From Arthrobacter sp. (GTDB lineage: Bacteria; Actinomycetota; Actinomycetes; Actinomycetales; Micrococcaceae): 12,054 nt of DNA. The notes under the pieces are model-generated. The model saw only the letters and a program-made list of their open reading frames with translations, had not been told where the DNA came from and did not search any database. Positions 1 to 5,684 of the stretch are shown piece after piece. Position 1 is the stretch's first letter, and each line of letters starts with the position of its first letter. The translations under genes were made by a program, and so were the position numbers. The stretch lies in contig JASLAA010000232.1 of NCBI GenBank assembly GCA_030147325.1, positions 1 to 12,054 on the forward strand. The letters run 5' to 3'.

Positions 1-449
1 GTGAGCGGCAGCTGCGCTTCGGCTGCGGAGGACCTCCGGACGAAGGCACGCAGGAATTCCTCCTCGGTCATCGAGGACCGCGCAGCGAACAAAGGCGCCA
101 TCAGCGCGATGTGCGCCGCCGTGGCCGGGTGGTCCACCGTCAGCGAGAGGCATGCGGGCTCGACCAGCGTGAGCGTACGGACGAGGTCCGGGCGTTCGAC
201 GGCAAGCAGCATCGCCGGGACCGCCCCCTGCGCGTGCGCGACGACGTGCCCGGCGCCGCCCAGGGCACTGGCGATGATCTCCTGGTCGAGGCGGTGATCA
301 GTCGGCGCTGGTTCCTCGGAGGCCGAGTATCCGTGGCGCCTGACATAGAGGCAGTCGAACTCGCGCGACAGGCCGTGCTGCTTCGGCCAGGCGGCCGCAC
401 CGAAGCCGCCGCTGCCGTGGACGAAGACCACGCGCTCGTGCTTCAGCAC
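1..449 (-). CDS. alpha/beta-hydrolase-fold protein lacking the usual Ser nucleophile (partial, 3' end outside window)
   Basis: The minus-strand frame from a GTG at 449-447 runs open to the window edge (149 codons). The start of an alpha/beta-hydrolase fold is visible: a first core strand VVFVHG at residues 7-12 leading into an oxyanion-type loop HGSGG (11-15), then a strand-turn motif GHVVAHAQGA at 67-76 followed by a helix and the strand LTLVEPA (93-99). In active family members the elbow reads G/A-H-S-x-G; here the Ser position is Ala73 (codon at 231-233), so the standard nucleophile is missing. The acid and His positions lie in the cap or C-terminal part, largely outside the window. It starts 43 bp after the ffh stop on the same strand, so co-transcription is likely. 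The GTG has a GGGGAG abutting it, too close for a good Shine-Dalgarno site; a GTG at residue 7 is an alternative start. Substrate unknown; a non-hydrolytic or non-catalytic role is inference. Confidence 0.75.
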   Translation of the reverse strand, partial: MLKHERVVFVHGSGGFGAAAWPKQHGLSREFDCLYVRRHGYSASEEPAPTDHRLDQEIIASALGGAGHVVAHAQGAVPAMLLAVERPDLVRTLTLVEPACLSLTVDHPATAAHIALMAPLFAARSSMTEEEFLRAFVRRSSAAEAQLPL

Positions 450-492
450 TCCCCGGTCGCCGACCGCGGGCCGGCGACCGGAACGGTCACCA

Positions 493-2076
493 CTACTTTC
501 CGAGGAACTTCTCGAAGCCCTTGGGGAGATTCATGGCAGCCGGATCGAAATCCTGCTGGCCACCGAACGCGGCACCGGTCGGTGCGGCAGTCCGGGCGGC
601 GGCACGCCGTGCCTCCGCCTCCTGGGCTTCGAGTGCGGCCTTCGCGGGATTTCCCGACCTCGGCTTCTTCTTCCCCTTGGCGGCAGCGGCCTTGGTCTTG
701 CGCGGGCCACCGAAACCGCCGGGGCCGGCCATCCCGGGCATGCCCGGGATGCCTCCTCCGGAGGCCATCTTCTTCATCATCTTCTGTGCCTGCGTGAAGC
801 GCTCCAGCAGGCCGTTGACCTCGGAGACGTGCACTCCCGAACCGCGGGCGATCCTCGCCCTGCGCGAGCCGTTGATGATCTTCGGAGCGAGGCGCTCGTG
901 CGGGGTCATCGAGCGGACGATGGCTTCGACGCGATCGATCTCGCGTTCGTCGAAGTTCTCCAGCTGCTCCCGCATGTTGGCCGCACCCGGCATCATCATC
1001 AGCATCTTCTTCATGGAGCCCATGTTGCGGATCTGCTGCATCTGCGCGAGGAAGTCCTCGAGGGTGAAGTCCTCCTGGTCGGCGAACTTCTTCGCCATCC
1101 GGGCCGCTTCGTCCTTGTCCCAGGACTGTTCCGCCTGCTCGATCAGCGTGAGGATGTCACCCATGTCGAGGATCCGTGAGGCCATCCGGTCCGGGTGGAA
1201 CAACTCGAAGTCGTTCAGCCCTTCACCGGTGGAGGCGAACATCACCGGCTTGCCCGTGACGGAAGCGACCGAGAGGGCGGCACCACCGCGGGCATCGCCG
1301 TCGAGCTTCGTCAGGACGACCCCGGTGAAGTTCACTCCCTCGTTGAACGCGAGCGCGGTGTTGACGGCGTCCTGGCCGATCATCGCGTCGATCACGAACA
1401 GCACCTCGTCGGGGCTGATCGCAGCGCGGATGTCCGCGGCCTGCTGCATCAGCTCCGCGTCGACGCCCAGGCGGCCCGCGGTGTCGACGATCACGACGTC
1501 ATGCAGCCGCGCGCGTGCCTCGGCGACGCCCTGGCGGGCGACGGCCACCGGGTCCCCGGTGGCCGACTCGAACTCCGAGCTGACCCCCGGGTGCGGGGCG
1601 TACACGGGTACCCCTGCCCGCTCGCCGTTCACCTGCAGCTGGCGGACGGCGTTCGGGCGCTGGAGGTCGCAGGCGACGAGCAGTGGACTGTGCCCCTGGC
1701 CCTTGAGCCACTTCGACAGCTTGCCGGCGAGCGTGGTCTTGCCCGCACCCTGCAGTCCGGCCAGCATGATGACGGTCGGAGGATTCTTCGCGAGGCGGAT
1801 GCGGCGGGTCTCGCCGCCGAGGATGCCGACGAGTTCCTCGTTGACGATCTTGACGACCTGCTGGCCGGGGTTCAGGGCCTGCGAGACCTCGAGTCCGAGG
1901 GCGCGTTCCTTCACGGCGGCCGTGAAGGCCCGGACCACGGGGACGGCGACGTCTGCGTCGAGGAGCGCGCGGCGGATCTCGCGCACCGTGGCATCGATGT
2001 CCGCCTCGGTGAGGCGCCCCTTGCCACGGAGGTTCTTGAAGGTCGCAGTCAGCCGGTCAGAGAGTGAATTGAACAC
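493..2076 (-). CDS. ffh: signal recognition particle GTPase Ffh (SRP54)
   Basis: Ffh binds signal sequences emerging from ribosomes and, with 4.5S RNA, delivers the complex to FtsY at the membrane. The 527-residue protein shows the N domain (about 1-90, opening MFNSLSDRL), the G domain with P-loop GLQGAGKTT (107-115), DLQRPNAVRQL (137-147), DTAGRL (198-203) and TKLDGDARGG (256-265), and the M domain with the Met-rich segment around MKKMLMMMPG and the RNA-binding RRARIARGSG helix-turn. The start is a GTG; the N-terminus aligns well with the family, although no strong Shine-Dalgarno site is visible. The protein is longer than the about 450 residues of E. coli Ffh because of a Gly/Met-rich stretch and a Lys/Ala/Arg-rich tail that ends in LPKGFEKFLGK. 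ftsY, its receptor gene, lies 3.6 kb away on the same strand. The 4.5S RNA gene is not in the window. Confidence 0.98.
   Translation of the reverse strand: MFNSLSDRLTATFKNLRGKGRLTEADIDATVREIRRALLDADVAVPVVRAFTAAVKERALGLEVSQALNPGQQVVKIVNEELVGILGGETRRIRLAKNPPTVIMLAGLQGAGKTTLAGKLSKWLKGQGHSPLLVACDLQRPNAVRQLQVNGERAGVPVYAPHPGVSSEFESATGDPVAVARQGVAEARARLHDVVIVDTAGRLGVDAELMQQAADIRAAISPDEVLFVIDAMIGQDAVNTALAFNEGVNFTGVVLTKLDGDARGGAALSVASVTGKPVMFASTGEGLNDFELFHPDRMASRILDMGDILTLIEQAEQSWDKDEAARMAKKFADQEDFTLEDFLAQMQQIRNMGSMKKMLMMMPGAANMREQLENFDEREIDRVEAIVRSMTPHERLAPKIINGSRRARIARGSGVHVSEVNGLLERFTQAQKMMKKMASGGGIPGMPGMAGPGGFGGPRKTKAAAAKGKKKPRSGNPAKAALEAQEAEARRAAARTAAPTGAAFGGQQDFDPAAMNLPKGFEKFLGK
730..751. repeat. 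22-bp perfect palindrome inside ffh
   Basis: Both strands read the same across these 22 bases: CATCCCGGGCA followed by its exact complement. It lies in the part of ffh that encodes the Ile-Pro-Gly-Met repeat of the Gly/Met-rich region, and the codons of that repeat (ATC/CCG/GGC/ATG) partly dictate the symmetry. A regulatory role is not shown. Confidence 0.7.
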
Positions 2077-2194
2077 GTGCCGTGAACTACTTTCATCGGG
2101 AGGTAGGAAGACTCAACTCCCAAGGGTATCAACTGGGCACGGCCGGGCTTCGCGAGTGCAGGACACGGGAGGGGATAAGTGGCAAGGTGAAGAC
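2077..2194. promoter_or_regulatory. divergent spacer between ffh and the zwf-like gene
   Basis: This 118-bp gap must hold the starts of transcription for ffh (leftward) and the zwf-like gene (rightward), unless promoters lie inside coding sequence. The clearest element is TTGATA on the minus strand (TATCAA at 2127-2132), five of six matches to a -35 box for ffh, but no good -10 follows at the right distance. The same six bases could act as a weak -10 (TATCAA) for the rightward gene, without a recognisable -35. Assignment of exact promoters is therefore open. Confidence 0.35.
2184..2190 (+). promoter_or_regulatory. ribosome-binding site of the zwf-like gene
   Basis: AAGGTGA ends 4 bases before the GTG at 2195. 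It selects this start over the in-frame GTG at 2156, which would add 13 residues and has no such site; the open frame upstream of that is only the antisense of ffh. Confidence 0.65.
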
Positions 2195-3634
2195 GTGGAT
2201 ACTCACTCGCTCGCAGAACATGACAGCATTCCGGCCGAAGCGGACACCCGCGTGCGGACCCTCCTCATCCTGGGTGCGTCCGGCGACCTCACCGGGCGGC
2301 TGCTGCTTCCCGGCCTCGCGAGGCTCATCCGGCTCGGCCGAGCCGACGGACTGAAGCTGGTCGGCGCAGGCTCCGACGACTGGACCGACGGGCAGTGGCG
2401 GGATCGGATCGACGGCGCTTTCGCACAGGCGCTGGAGAAGGCGGACGACGCCGGCCGGGCCTCCCTGCAGCAGGTGCGGGACGACAGCTCGTACCACCTG
2501 ATCGACGTCACGAAGGACGGCCTGTCCGCGCTCGTCCACTCGCTCGAAGGTCCCGTCGCGATCTATTTCGCGCTCCCGCCCGCCGTCAGCCAGAGGGCCT
2601 GCAGCGCCCTCGGAGCCGGCTCACTGCCGCCGAGTACGCGCCTCGTCATGGAGAAGCCCTTCGGGACGGACCAGGCCAGTGCGCACACGCTGAACGACAA
2701 GCTCTCGAAGCTCGTCCCGGAGCAGAACATCCACCGCGTCGACCATTTCCTCGGCAAGGCGACCGTCTTCAACATCCTGGGCCTCCGCTTCGCCAACCGG
2801 ATCCTCGAGCCCGTATGGAACAACCTCCACGTGGAGAAGGTCGAGGTGATCTTCGACGAGGACCTGGCACTGGAGAACCGTGCCCGGTACTACGACGGCG
2901 CCGGCGCACTGCGCGACATGATCCAGAGCCACCTTCTCCATGTCATGGCCCTCCTTGCCCTGAACGCGCCCTCGACCCTCCACGAACGGGATCTGCGGGA
3001 CCACATCGGTTCCGTCCTCCGCGCCAGCTCCGTGGATCTCGACAGCCCGCACAGCAGCCGCCGCGCCCGGTACGCCGCCGGCACCATCGGGGACCGCACC
3101 ATCCCCGATTACACCGCCGAGCCCGGCGTCGACGCCGAGAAGGGCACGGAGACCCTCGCCGAGGTCACCGTGTCGATCAACAACGAGCGGTGGTCCGGGG
3201 TGCCCTTCGTCCTCCGGTCGGGCAAGGCCCTCGGGGCCAAGCGGAAGGAGGCGGTCATCACCTTCAAGCCGGTCAGTCACCTGCCGGTCGGGTTCTCGGG
3301 CCAGGACGCACCGACGAAGCTGCGTATCGGTTTCGGGCCGGACACCCTGCAGCTCGAACTGGACGTCAACGGACCCGGCGACATCTTCTCGCTGGACCGG
3401 GCGACACTGAGCGCCGACCTCAATGAGACCGATCTCCTCCCCTACGGCGAAGTGCTCGACGGGGTCCTGGCGGGAGATCCGACGCTCTCTGTACGGGGCG
3501 ACACCGCCGAGGACTGCTGGCGCATCGTGGAGCCGGTGCTCACGGCCTGGTCGGAGGGCCGGGTGCCCCTCGAGGAGTACGCTGCCGGGTCTGCAGGACC
3601 GGAGTCCTGGCCGTCCTCGCACGGCAGGGCCTAG
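2195..3634 (+). CDS. divergent glucose-6-phosphate 1-dehydrogenase homologue
   Basis: A 479-residue member of the G6PDH (Zwf) family, whose known reaction oxidises glucose 6-phosphate to 6-phosphogluconolactone with NADP+ or NAD+. Visible motifs: GASGDL (27-32), EKPFG (153-157), the substrate site RVDHFLGK (181-188), catalytic-base His246 in MIQSHL, and VPFVLRSGK near the C-terminal third. Several normally conserved residues differ by my alignment with the Leuconostoc enzyme: Lys21 is Leu36 (GDLTGRLLLP), Arg46, which binds the NADP 2'-phosphate, is Ser60 followed by Asp-Asp (VGAGSDDW), and Tyr179 is Phe185. This suggests weakened NADP preference or a different sugar phosphate. No tal, tkt, opcA, pgl or gnd lies nearby, so it is likely a second paralogue rather than the main pathway enzyme (inference). 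It diverges from ffh and converges on glnK. Family assignment is firm; exact substrate and cofactor are not. Confidence 0.9.
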   Translation: MDTHSLAEHDSIPAEADTRVRTLLILGASGDLTGRLLLPGLARLIRLGRADGLKLVGAGSDDWTDGQWRDRIDGAFAQALEKADDAGRASLQQVRDDSSYHLIDVTKDGLSALVHSLEGPVAIYFALPPAVSQRACSALGAGSLPPSTRLVMEKPFGTDQASAHTLNDKLSKLVPEQNIHRVDHFLGKATVFNILGLRFANRILEPVWNNLHVEKVEVIFDEDLALENRARYYDGAGALRDMIQSHLLHVMALLALNAPSTLHERDLRDHIGSVLRASSVDLDSPHSSRRARYAAGTIGDRTIPDYTAEPGVDAEKGTETLAEVTVSINNERWSGVPFVLRSGKALGAKRKEAVITFKPVSHLPVGFSGQDAPTKLRIGFGPDTLQLELDVNGPGDIFSLDRATLSADLNETDLLPYGEVLDGVLAGDPTLSVRGDTAEDCWRIVEPVLTAWSEGRVPLEEYAAGSAGPESWPSSHGRA

Positions 3635-3740
3635 CGGGGACGGCAATCCGGCGCACGGCCCGGGTAGCTGCACGGGTCGCCCGTCCGATGTGCGGACCGG
3701 GAAGAGGGCCGGCCGGGACGCGGCAGCGGCTCGCGACGAC

Positions 3741-3773
3741 GGAAGAGCCGCCACGTCATGTGGCGGCCCTTCC
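3741..3773. terminator. bidirectional hairpin terminator between zwf-like gene and glnK
   Basis: GGAAG-A-GCCGCCAC, loop GTCAT, GTGGCGGC-C-CTTCC forms a 13-bp stem with one A/C mismatch and a 5-base loop. It sits between two convergent genes, 106 bp after the zwf-like stop and 29 bp after the glnK stop, and is nearly symmetric, so it can serve both strands. No T-run follows on either side, as is common for actinobacterial terminators. The stretch 3635-3740 holds no gene that I can recognise. Confidence 0.65.
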
Positions 3774-3802
3774 AGGATCGGCTGCTGGGTGCTGTCGACA
3801 GG

Positions 3803-4141
3803 TTAGAGTGCGGCGTCCCCGCGCTCGCCCGTGCGGACGCGGACTGCATCCTCGACCGGGATCACCCAGACCTTGCCGTCACCGGCGCGGCCCGTGTTGG
3901 CGGTCGAGACCAGGACATCGACGATGTCCGTGACCCAGGCGTCCGCGACCAGTACCTCCACGCGTGCCTTCTGCAGGAGGTCAACGGTGTACTCGGCGCC
4001 CCGGTATACCTCGGTGTGGCCGCGCTGGCGGCCGTAACCGCTGGCCTGGCTGACCGTGAGGCCCTGCACGCCGTAGTTCTCGAGCGCGCCCCTGACGCCG
4101 TCGAGCTTGTCCGGCCGAACGATCGCTGTCACCAGTTTCAT
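3803..4141 (-). CDS. glnK: nitrogen regulatory PII protein GlnK (GlnB family)
   Basis: A complete 112-residue PII protein, the usual family length. PII trimers sense ATP/ADP and 2-oxoglutarate and gate Amt channels at the inner membrane. It opens MKLVTAIVRP, has the T-loop with Tyr51 in AEYTVDLLQK (the residue that is uridylylated or, in some actinobacteria, adenylylated by GlnD), and the B-loop TGRAGDGK (83-90) that contacts ATP; RVRTGERG near the end is the C-loop. The ATG overlaps the amt stop codon in ATGA (4138-4141), so translation is probably coupled and the two are one operon. The symbol glnK rather than glnB follows from the amt linkage. glnD is not next to it: the following gene is the convergent zwf-like gene beyond a terminator. 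Confidence 0.96.
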   Translation of the reverse strand: MKLVTAIVRPDKLDGVRGALENYGVQGLTVSQASGYGRQRGHTEVYRGAEYTVDLLQKARVEVLVADAWVTDIVDVLVSTANTGRAGDGKVWVIPVEDAVRVRTGERGDAAL

Positions 4142-5478
4142 GAATGTACGCCCTCCGTGACGTTCTGCTGCGGGGTGGTTCCCGCGGGCTCCTGCGTGGT
4201 CTTCTTCTGCGAGAACATCTGCTCGGCGAAGGGGTGGAAGGATCCTCCGACCCCGAGGCCGCCGAACTCGTAGGCGGTCTCCGCGTGCTCCGAGAGGTCG
4301 ACCCCCGACACCTCGTCGTCGGCAGCGACGCGGAAGCCGATGGTCTTGTGGATCGCGAGACCGATGATCGCCGTCATGACCGCGGACAGCGCGATCGCGA
4401 TGGCCGCAGCGACGATCTGCGCGACCAGCTGATCGGGCCCGCCACCGTAGAAGAGTCCGCCACCCTCGCCCTCGACGGGCAGGGCGATGAATCCGAGGGC
4501 CAGCGTCCCGACGATGCCGGCGACGAGGTGCACGGCGACGACGTCGAGCGAATCGTCGAAACCGAGCCGGTACTTGATGCCGACGGCGAGGGCGCACAGG
4601 GCTCCGGACACGACGCCCAGGCAGATGGCGCCGATCGGGCTGACGTTGGCGCAGGCCGGAGTGATGGCCACGAGGCCCGCGACGATACCGGAGGCGGCTC
4701 CGAGCGACGTCGGGCGGCCGTCGCGGATGCGCTCGGTCATGAGCCAACCGACCATCGCGGCTGCAGGAGCGGCCATCGTGTTGACCCAGATGAGGCCGGC
4801 TTCTTCGGCCGTTCCCGCGGCCCCTCCGTTGAAGCCGAACCAGCCGAACCACAGGAGTGCGGCTCCCAGCATCACGAAGGGGATGTTGTGCGGACGCTGC
4901 GCGGGGTCCTTGCCGAACCCCTGCCGCTTGCCGAGGATCAGAGCGAGGACGAGCGCAGCGACGCCGGCGCTGATGTGCACCACTGTCCCGCCGGCGAAGT
5001 CGATGGCCTCTCCGACCGCCGACCCCACAGCCCCATCGGCGCTGAGCAGCCCTCCGCCCCACACCATGAAGGCGAGGGGACAGTAGACCAGCGTGACCCA
5101 GATGGGTACGAAGATGGTCCAGGCACCGAACTTCGCGCGGTCAGCGATGGCGCCACTGATCAGGGCGACGGTGATGATGGCGAACGTCACCCCGTAGCCG
5201 GCTCCGATCAGGTCCTCGGTCCCGACGAGGCCGCTGAGGCCGAAGGAGGCGAACGGGTTGCCGAACAGTTGCGCGACACCCTCGCCGCCGGTCATCGAGT
5301 AGCCCCACAGGACCCAGACGACACCGACGAGACCGACGGCGATGAAGCTCATCATCATCATGTTCAGGGCGGCCTTGGCGCGGGTCATCCCGCCGTAGAA
5401 AAAGGCGAGGCCCGGAGTCATCAGAAGTACGAGGGCTGCTGAGATCATCACCCAGACGTGGCCTGCTGTCAGATCCAT
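4138..5478 (-). CDS. amt: ammonium transporter Amt
   Basis: A 446-residue Amt/Mep/Rh-family channel for NH4+/NH3 uptake across the plasma membrane. Many hydrophobic helices (about 11 expected) run from residue 8 to about 400, without a separate signal peptide. Pore features are visible: the conserved Asp160 and the twin histidines His168 (GTVVHISAG) and His317 (VAVHLVAG), plus the family-typical opening MTPGLAFFYGGM. The C-terminal cytoplasmic tail, starting near VSGVDLSEH, is where PII docks in relatives. I chose the ATG at 5478-5476 over a TTG 18 bases upstream because GGAAGGA (5494-5488) lies 9 bases before the ATG and would be inside the longer frame. It overlaps glnK by 4 bases. Its upstream gap carries GlnR-like sites and a structured leader. 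Confidence 0.97.
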   Translation of the reverse strand: MDLTAGHVWVMISAALVLLMTPGLAFFYGGMTRAKAALNMMMMSFIAVGLVGVVWVLWGYSMTGGEGVAQLFGNPFASFGLSGLVGTEDLIGAGYGVTFAIITVALISGAIADRAKFGAWTIFVPIWVTLVYCPLAFMVWGGGLLSADGAVGSAVGEAIDFAGGTVVHISAGVAALVLALILGKRQGFGKDPAQRPHNIPFVMLGAALLWFGWFGFNGGAAGTAEEAGLIWVNTMAAPAAAMVGWLMTERIRDGRPTSLGAASGIVAGLVAITPACANVSPIGAICLGVVSGALCALAVGIKYRLGFDDSLDVVAVHLVAGIVGTLALGFIALPVEGEGGGLFYGGGPDQLVAQIVAAAIAIALSAVMTAIIGLAIHKTIGFRVAADDEVSGVDLSEHAETAYEFGGLGVGGSFHPFAEQMFSQKKTTQEPAGTTPQQNVTEGVHS

Positions 5479-5479
5479 C

Positions 5480-5552
5480 AAACACGATCCTTCCAAAGGG
5501 GCGGGGACTTCCCGCTCCTCAAGAATGCGGTGATCGTGTTTCCGTCCTTTGG
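5480..5552 (-). promoter_or_regulatory. candidate structured mRNA leader of amt (pseudoknot-like, brackets the ribosome-binding site)
   Basis: In mRNA order, segment L1 CCAAAGG (5552-5546) can pair with R1 CCUUUGG (5499-5493), and L2 AAACACGAUC (5541-5532) pairs perfectly with R2 GAUCGUGUUU (5489-5480), which ends one base before the ATG. The order L1-L2-R1-R2 is that of an H-type pseudoknot; alternatively the two helices are competing states. The Shine-Dalgarno GGAAGGA (5494-5488) spans the end of R1 and the start of R2. The 32-base stretch between L2 and R1 contains a hairpin GCGGG-AAGUC-CCCGC (5515-5501), and an upstream CCGC (5530-5527) could pair with GCGG instead. Such a layout would allow control of amt translation. 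It is read from the sequence only; no known riboswitch class is recognised. The same inverted repeat could instead be a DNA operator. Confidence 0.4.
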
Positions 5553-5559
5553 GCCTTTC

Positions 5560-5575
5560 GTTGCGGGGAGGTTAC
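5560..5575 (-). promoter_or_regulatory. GlnR-box-like site proximal to amt
   Basis: On the minus strand GTAAC-6 bases-GCAAC matches the actinobacterial GlnR pattern gTnAC-n6-GAAAC at nine of ten counted positions. It lies about 85-100 bases before the amt ATG. It overlaps a possible -10 TGTAAC (5576-5571), for which no good -35 is seen. Confidence 0.35.
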
Positions 5576-5601
5576 ATCCGTCTCACCGACGTAAAAGACT
5601 C

Positions 5602-5628
5602 ATGACGCCGATGTTTCCGGAAGGTTTC
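5602..5628 (-). promoter_or_regulatory. GlnR-box-like site distal to amt
   Basis: On the minus strand GAAAC-6 bases-GAAAC-6 bases-GTCAT gives three half-site-like pentamers at an 11-base period, close to the GlnR arrangement. If transcription begins near 5564, this site would sit around -40 to -65, a usual activator position. GlnR is the global nitrogen regulator in many actinobacteria; that this organism uses it here is inference. Confidence 0.35.
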
Positions 5629-5684
5629 CCGGGCCTGCCACCCCTTGCCAGAAGCCCCACCTGCGGGTAGGCGACCACCGGACG

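Noticed and set aside
521..2194. Long plus-strand open frame running antisense to ffh into the zwf-like gene, suggesting a fusion protein of about 1040 residues
   Set aside because: The part before 2195 is the antisense of ffh, is rich in Ser/Arg/Ala with no domain, and has no start signal; high GC keeps this frame open by chance.
3635..3740. Small gene between the zwf-like gene and the terminator
   Set aside because: The frames here give Arg/Pro/Gly-rich products with no convincing ribosome-binding site.
2621..3754. Minus-strand open frame of 377 codons antisense to the zwf-like gene, considered as a degraded glnD
   Set aside because: No nucleotidyltransferase, HD or ACT motif is visible, and the opposite strand encodes a well-conserved enzyme.
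4142..5062. Minus-strand frame extending glnK upstream to 419 residues
   Set aside because: The extension is an Arg-rich out-of-frame reading of amt; PII begins at the ATG at 4141, which overlaps the amt stop.
5479..5496. TTG start adding six residues to Amt
   Set aside because: It would place the Shine-Dalgarno GGAAGGA inside the coding region; the ATG at 5478 has that site at a proper distance.
5638..5684. Terminator after ftsY
   Set aside because: Only a 5-bp stem with a G-U pair (GGTGG/CTACC) and a mismatched one are present, with no T-run; not strong enough to list.
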